Positions 52,801-58,800 of a stretch of DNA of 64,000 nucleotides are shown in pieces. Source of the DNA: Gymnogyps californianus (taxonomy: Eukaryota; Chordata; Aves; Accipitriformes; Cathartidae); contig NC_059475.1 of assembly GCF_018139145.2 (NCBI RefSeq), positions 19,410,937 to 19,474,936 of the forward strand, in the 5' to 3' direction. Numbering within the stretch: position 1 is the first letter of the stretch; each line of letters begins with the position of its first letter. The notes under the pieces are model-generated. The model ran no database searches. It was not told the DNA's origin and saw nothing but the letters and a program-made list of their open reading frames with translations. The position numbers and the translations under genes are program-made.

Positions 52801-55800
52801 GACACAGTCCCATTGCCACGGATACTCAAACTACTTTGACTAAGGCTAGCTGAAATGTGCTGACACCTGTAGCTGTACTGAAGACTTAATTGAAGATCAT
52901 TCTATTTAACCATCTCTTCATTCATTTCTGATGGTCTCTCTGCTTCTGCAGTAACAGAAATGCACTGTGCTGTCCCATCACTTACTGCCCTCTACAAACC
53001 TTGGAGTGGCAAATTTTAAAGACTTCACTCCGGATGATGCTGCATTCTTTCTCTGCCCAGGACTTCCGATGCGGTTTCACATCACAGGGCTTAATCTCTT
53101 GTGTGACATCTGAGCACATGGAAGACTGTTTCCAGGAATTCCCAAACTTTAGAGCATTAGTCTCCTGCAGCCCACTCCTTGTTGTAAAGTCATTGTTAGA
53201 CTTGTCATCAAAGTTGCCACATAGACCACACACTTTGCCCTGGAAAAGAAAATTAATATATCCACAGCTTTTAAATATACCATGGAAGTGAGAAACAGAC
53301 TCGAGTAAAGTAAGAGCAAAACATTAACATTAAAAAGGACAACTGACTCTCTTTGTAAATGTCGTATTTTCATCTTTACTTTCAAATCATTTGTACAGAA
53401 ATTAAACTTCATTTGTCTGTGTACTCAGCAAACTATTCAGCTGCCATGTCTTCCCTCCTTGAAACCAATTATATCTAGTGTATTTCCATGTCTCTGTGGC
53501 GGCCCTTCGTCCAACTTATAACACTAAAGAGTGGCTAAGCCTCTTTCAGCTGAGAAGAATTAATTTATTTTCTATTCTTCTCACTTTATCATAACTCAGC
53601 TATTAATATAAGCCTGAGGGAATTTCATTCTGCTCAAAACTGTTTTTATTAAAAGCTTCTAACACAATGAGCACCATTTCTTTATCCATGGAAAAAATGG
53701 ACAGGGACTCATTGTTCTCAAAAGAATTTAGCAACTTGCTCACAATAGTGAATTTTTGGTAGTGCTATTTAAGGTACATCAGCCCCTTCAAGCAACAGTA
53801 TGTCTCTGTTTATACAACCCCACACCTCCTCATTCAGCCCAATGAATTCAGTAGTCTATAATTCAGCATGCTGATTTTCAGAAATCAGAACCATCTCCAT
53901 ACATTGCATAGAGAGTCTGATTTTAACTCAGGGCTGAGATTCCATGCAGGTTTCCAAGTGCATGTACAGTCAGTTTGCATGCCCTAAATTACTTCGGATG
54001 CTTGGCTCTTAATATTCACAAACTCAGAATGCCTTAGACGTTTAGCTTTATTGCAGTCATATGCTATGCATCCTCTGCAATGCATTGTGATGGACTGTAA
54101 GGAACTCCAGTAGCACCTCTGCAAGCTGTGATAGTAATAATGTAAGCTAATCATCAATGTGCAGAGGATATAGGAATTAAACACGGAGTCAGAATAAAAG
54201 AACATTTATGTTTCCTTATCTCATTTATCAATTCATACTACTACTTCAGAAAAAGACAGACAGGTCCTAACTTTGTAATCAGGGGTCAGCTTGATGAAAA
54301 CAGTAGTCTTCTTATCCCAGATAAGCATCACACCATTGCTAGCCTCAATAACGAGGTAGAGGCCAACTGTCCTGTTCCAATAATGCACATCATCACCAAT
54401 ATCTCGCTGAATTTCTTTATAACCTTTGTTCTCCAATTTCAGTTCAGTTTTCTGAAAGATAAAAAGAGAAATGTTTTAACACTAACTTTTATGATGAGAT
54501 AAAATATTAGATGCTCGTAACAATACAACTCATTGTGAAACCAATAGCTCAAACTCTTGGATGACTTTCCAAGATGACAGAAAGTGGTGTAGCACCTTTG
54601 TTTGAGAGAGGTTTCAGTACCAGATAATCTACACTTTTACAGATTAATTTGATAAGGCCTCTAACATTTATTTGTTATAGCTGCTTTTAGGGACGTGGCT
54701 TTGGAGCATTACTTTCTTTGAAATACTTGAATACCGATATATACTCACTGAGTATTGTTACTCACCCCTAGAAACATTTTAATAGCCTTTGAGCAGGTGA
54801 CTCCTGTAGTTCCACAAGGGACGTTCTCTGTGATGATACTGAACGAGCCACTGGAATTTTTGTCACCACAAAAATCCTGTTGAAAAAGGAAAAAATGCAC
54901 ATAAGAAAATTAGGTGGAATATTTAATTTTTAGTTCAATCTCATAATAACTACAATCATTTAAATCTCCACAATGTATAAATTGTTACTGCTGCTTCATA
55001 TGTGAAATCCTACATACATATATTTTTACAGACGCATGTACATATACACATACATCTCTGCATACATATAAACAGTTAATACAGTCTCATATGTGGCAAA
55101 ACCTGGGAAATAAGTGAGAAAATAAAACAAAATGAGGAATATATCTTTAAATATAAATATCTTTGGTTTGTAAACTTAGAATTTTGATTTATTTCACAAC
55201 TCATAATGAGCTGTTAGCTTTCACTATAAAATAGTCCTGTTACATACAATTTATGACCACTGTATCAGAAAAAAAACCACATTCACACAGCTTGTCTGCA
55301 CTGAAAATACAGAATTTATCTTGGCAGAATGTGTAAATACCTCAGGAACAGTGATGGCAGGCAATAAGAAATGACAAAACCAAAGAGGAAAGTAGATCTT
55401 CAAGGCAATCAGATGCCATTTCAGCCCTCCTGATGAGCATTACCTGAGTAGCAACATATTCACAACTCCCATCAAAGTCATAGAATTTTCCATCAAAGGT
55501 GATATAATGGCCACTTCCATATATCATACAAGTCCCATAGCACACATCTTCAGTGCAGCTCCAAACCCCTTTTTGGCAGGTACTAGAAGAGAGCAGAAGA
55601 GTTGAATTTTCAGATCTCACCAAGAGTGTGCTGTTTGGAAAACTGCAGAACAAACCGAGCAGCTACCTGATATAATGTGATAACATGCACAATACCCATT
55701 TCAGTGTCACAGAGTGTCTTAGGTTTCGACTTCAATAGTTTAGCCTGTTTTTAAGCCTATAACATGATTTTTAACTCTGGCCAGCTACATTTTTTAGATC

Positions 55801-58800
55801 TGATAGTGTTTATATTTAAAAAATGAGTGCACTTTCCCAATAAGAGATGCCTACTGAAAACAGAGGTAGCTATTACCCCAGTATTTTCAGTACAATCTGT
55901 ATTTCCTCAGAGAGCAAAAAGTATGCCTGAAAATAAAGGTTTCTACTTGCAGCTATGGCAGCCACTGTAGTACATAAGCCTAGACATGAGTATTAATTTA
56001 CTGCATAGAACATATTCTAGAAGAGAGCACAAAATTATAATTTACCAGGTGTTGCAGTTCACTGTTATCTTCTGTCCAGGAGAATACCACTGGTTGTTAT
56101 GAATGCATGGGCAGTCCTTCTCCTCAACACAACCCCTTTCCCATCATCAAATAGACCTTCAGGACACACACAGCCTGAGATACACTCTGCCTGGAACTAA
56201 GGAATATAAGGAGAAATTGTTACTTTATGAAAAAGCACTGCATTTTAATTCCACTTCTTCATAAGCAGTCTGGTAAAAACTCCATTTATAACCAAACAGC
56301 CTAATATTGACTAGTTTTAGAAAGTTTTTCTTTCTAGGTTTCTAATGTTTTTCTTTTCTTTTTTGATTGTCTAAGAACCCAAATTGTATTTCACTTGGGA
56401 GGTACAACTCTACTGAAGACACAGTAAAAAGAAAAAGGAGAGGGAAACCATAAGGGGAATCATCGTGAAATTGGCAAAGGAGTAATATCATTGGGGAGAA
56501 AAGAAAGGAAGATTAAACCAAAAAGAAACTGTTAGTTACAACTGCGTTTTCTGTGTTGCACTGTGTCATTTAAAGAATACAGAATAAAGAAAACATGACA
56601 TGGAGAAAAATTGATTACATACATGATTAGTTCGAGGAGTATGACAGCTAAGTTGTACAGGCGTTTGCAAAGTCCACTTTGGGGATGCATTGCAGTCAAA
56701 GTACGTCTTGTTAGAAGAACATTCTGTTGCACCTGAAAGGTACATTGTTGGTTTAGATGAATCAAGAAAACGTAAAAGAAATGCGTGTGAGAGGTGGTAG
56801 TTACTGAGTCAGAAATCTCAGGGTATGCCTATCCTTATGAAAAAAAGCCTTGGTGAAGACAGAACAAAGTGAAAATGCGTAACTTTCACATAAAGAGAAA
56901 AAACAAACACGCAAAACAAATAAGTGGAGAATTCAAACGGAAAGTGTAGGTTTGGGTTTGGAGGTTGGGTTATGGTTTTTATTTTATTTTACTTTATAAA
57001 CTGTCACTTACTTTTCATTCTTATTGTCACTGAAGTACACTGGACCTTTGCATTTCGGCAAACACTAGAAAAGAAGTGAAGTAAGTAGAAATTAAAAAAA
57101 AAAGTAAGCTCAGTGTCTTCAATTTAAATCTAAGGATTTGTTTGTATAAATTTATCAAAGACGTCCTGCATAATTTCTACTGATGTTTCAAGGTGAACTC
57201 TATTGAAGCGCACTCATTAATTTTCACTTGGAGAATAAGTGTAGCAAGATTTTAGGCATAATGCACAGAAAGGTTATGTTTTAAGGAATGACAGCTATTC
57301 TATTAATCCTTAATACTATGCTTTTTGATGACTCAGGAAACAGATAATAATGATAATTTAAATCAAGGCCTTCGTTTGGTTACACAGTGTATTTTCATGC
57401 CTATTCAACTCATATGCTGCAAATTTGTTGGCTTGTATGCTTCCTTCAGAGAAGGAAGTATTTCACAGTTTGCACTGATGATTCATGCAGCCAACAGCTG
57501 TCAGAGTTCATGATAAAAAAATACCAGAATTGTGAAAGCTGCTTTCAAAAGCCTATACTAGAGTAAATACATATCAAGGGGACCTTCCTCCCATGGAAAA
57601 CACAAGCAATCTGTCTCTTACAGAAAAGGAAACAGCAACATAACAGTATAGCTGGCCTTTTATCTTCCTTTTACCCTTCTGCTCAACAAAGCCCTATTAA
57701 CAGTGCAGCTTCAGAGTAATGTTTATCTGTGAAGGCCAGTACTTACACCTCCAAAGCTGCACTTCTCAATTATTAATAAATTACATTGCAACAGGATGAT
57801 GCTTTGCTTAGCATGAAGATGTTGTGAAACGTATCACAAATGTTCATTAAAGCACCAAAAAAAGCTAAGCAGCTTACACCTAATAAGCAACTTTTAAAAG
57901 GGCTTTTATCCCCACAAACAAGAAGCCACAATAAAACATACCAACGTTCTCCATCTTTTGTGACATATTCCCCTGGTTCCAGGTATGATCCCTTGTAATA
58001 ACATGGGCACTTGGAGATAGGCACACAGGTACCCTGGTTATCCAAGTATGTATTATACGGGCAGCCACAGCCATCCACAGGGGCAAAGTCTTGCAAGCAA
58101 TGCTTTTCACCATCAGCAAGGGAGCGACAGGTTTGCTGGCACATTGTAAGATTGTAAAGGAAGATTTGATTTCCTGGGCAGGCAGACATTTCACTAGCTG
58201 GAGGAAAAATAAACAAACTGATAAATAAGGGATGCAGGATGGACAATTTAACCTTGACATGTCCGTTTTGGTTTCTTTGGCTGTGCAGCATGTAATGGTA
58301 AAAATACTCCCTTAGATTTTATTAAAGTACAAAAATATCATAAGTCTCAAGTAATGCTAACTTTGTTTACCAGTTGAAGACTTCTTTTTCACTGCTACTA
58401 ATAGTTTCTACTTTCATACCTGTATTTCACATACCGATAATCAGAGAGAGAGCACAACATAATAAACTCATCGTCTCAACAATACTGTACTGTTGATGAA
58501 AAGCAAGCACAATGATAAACAAAGACACTGATAAGCAAAGACAATGTAAAAGCCATGGTGGCTGGGATTCCATTAGTCAAAGATAGAAATAGCATTATTA
58601 TTTAAACTGGGGAAAGAAGGCGGAAGTGAAAAATACTGCTTTCTACTTTTAAATGTCATGAACAAATGACAGCTAAAGAATATAACATGACTTAGTAAAC
58701 ATTATAAGCATTATCTTTTTAAGTCCATTAGACAGTTCTAAGATACTCCAAATCTCTTAACATTGAGATCACTGACAACCAAATTCAGAGAGAACCCGCT

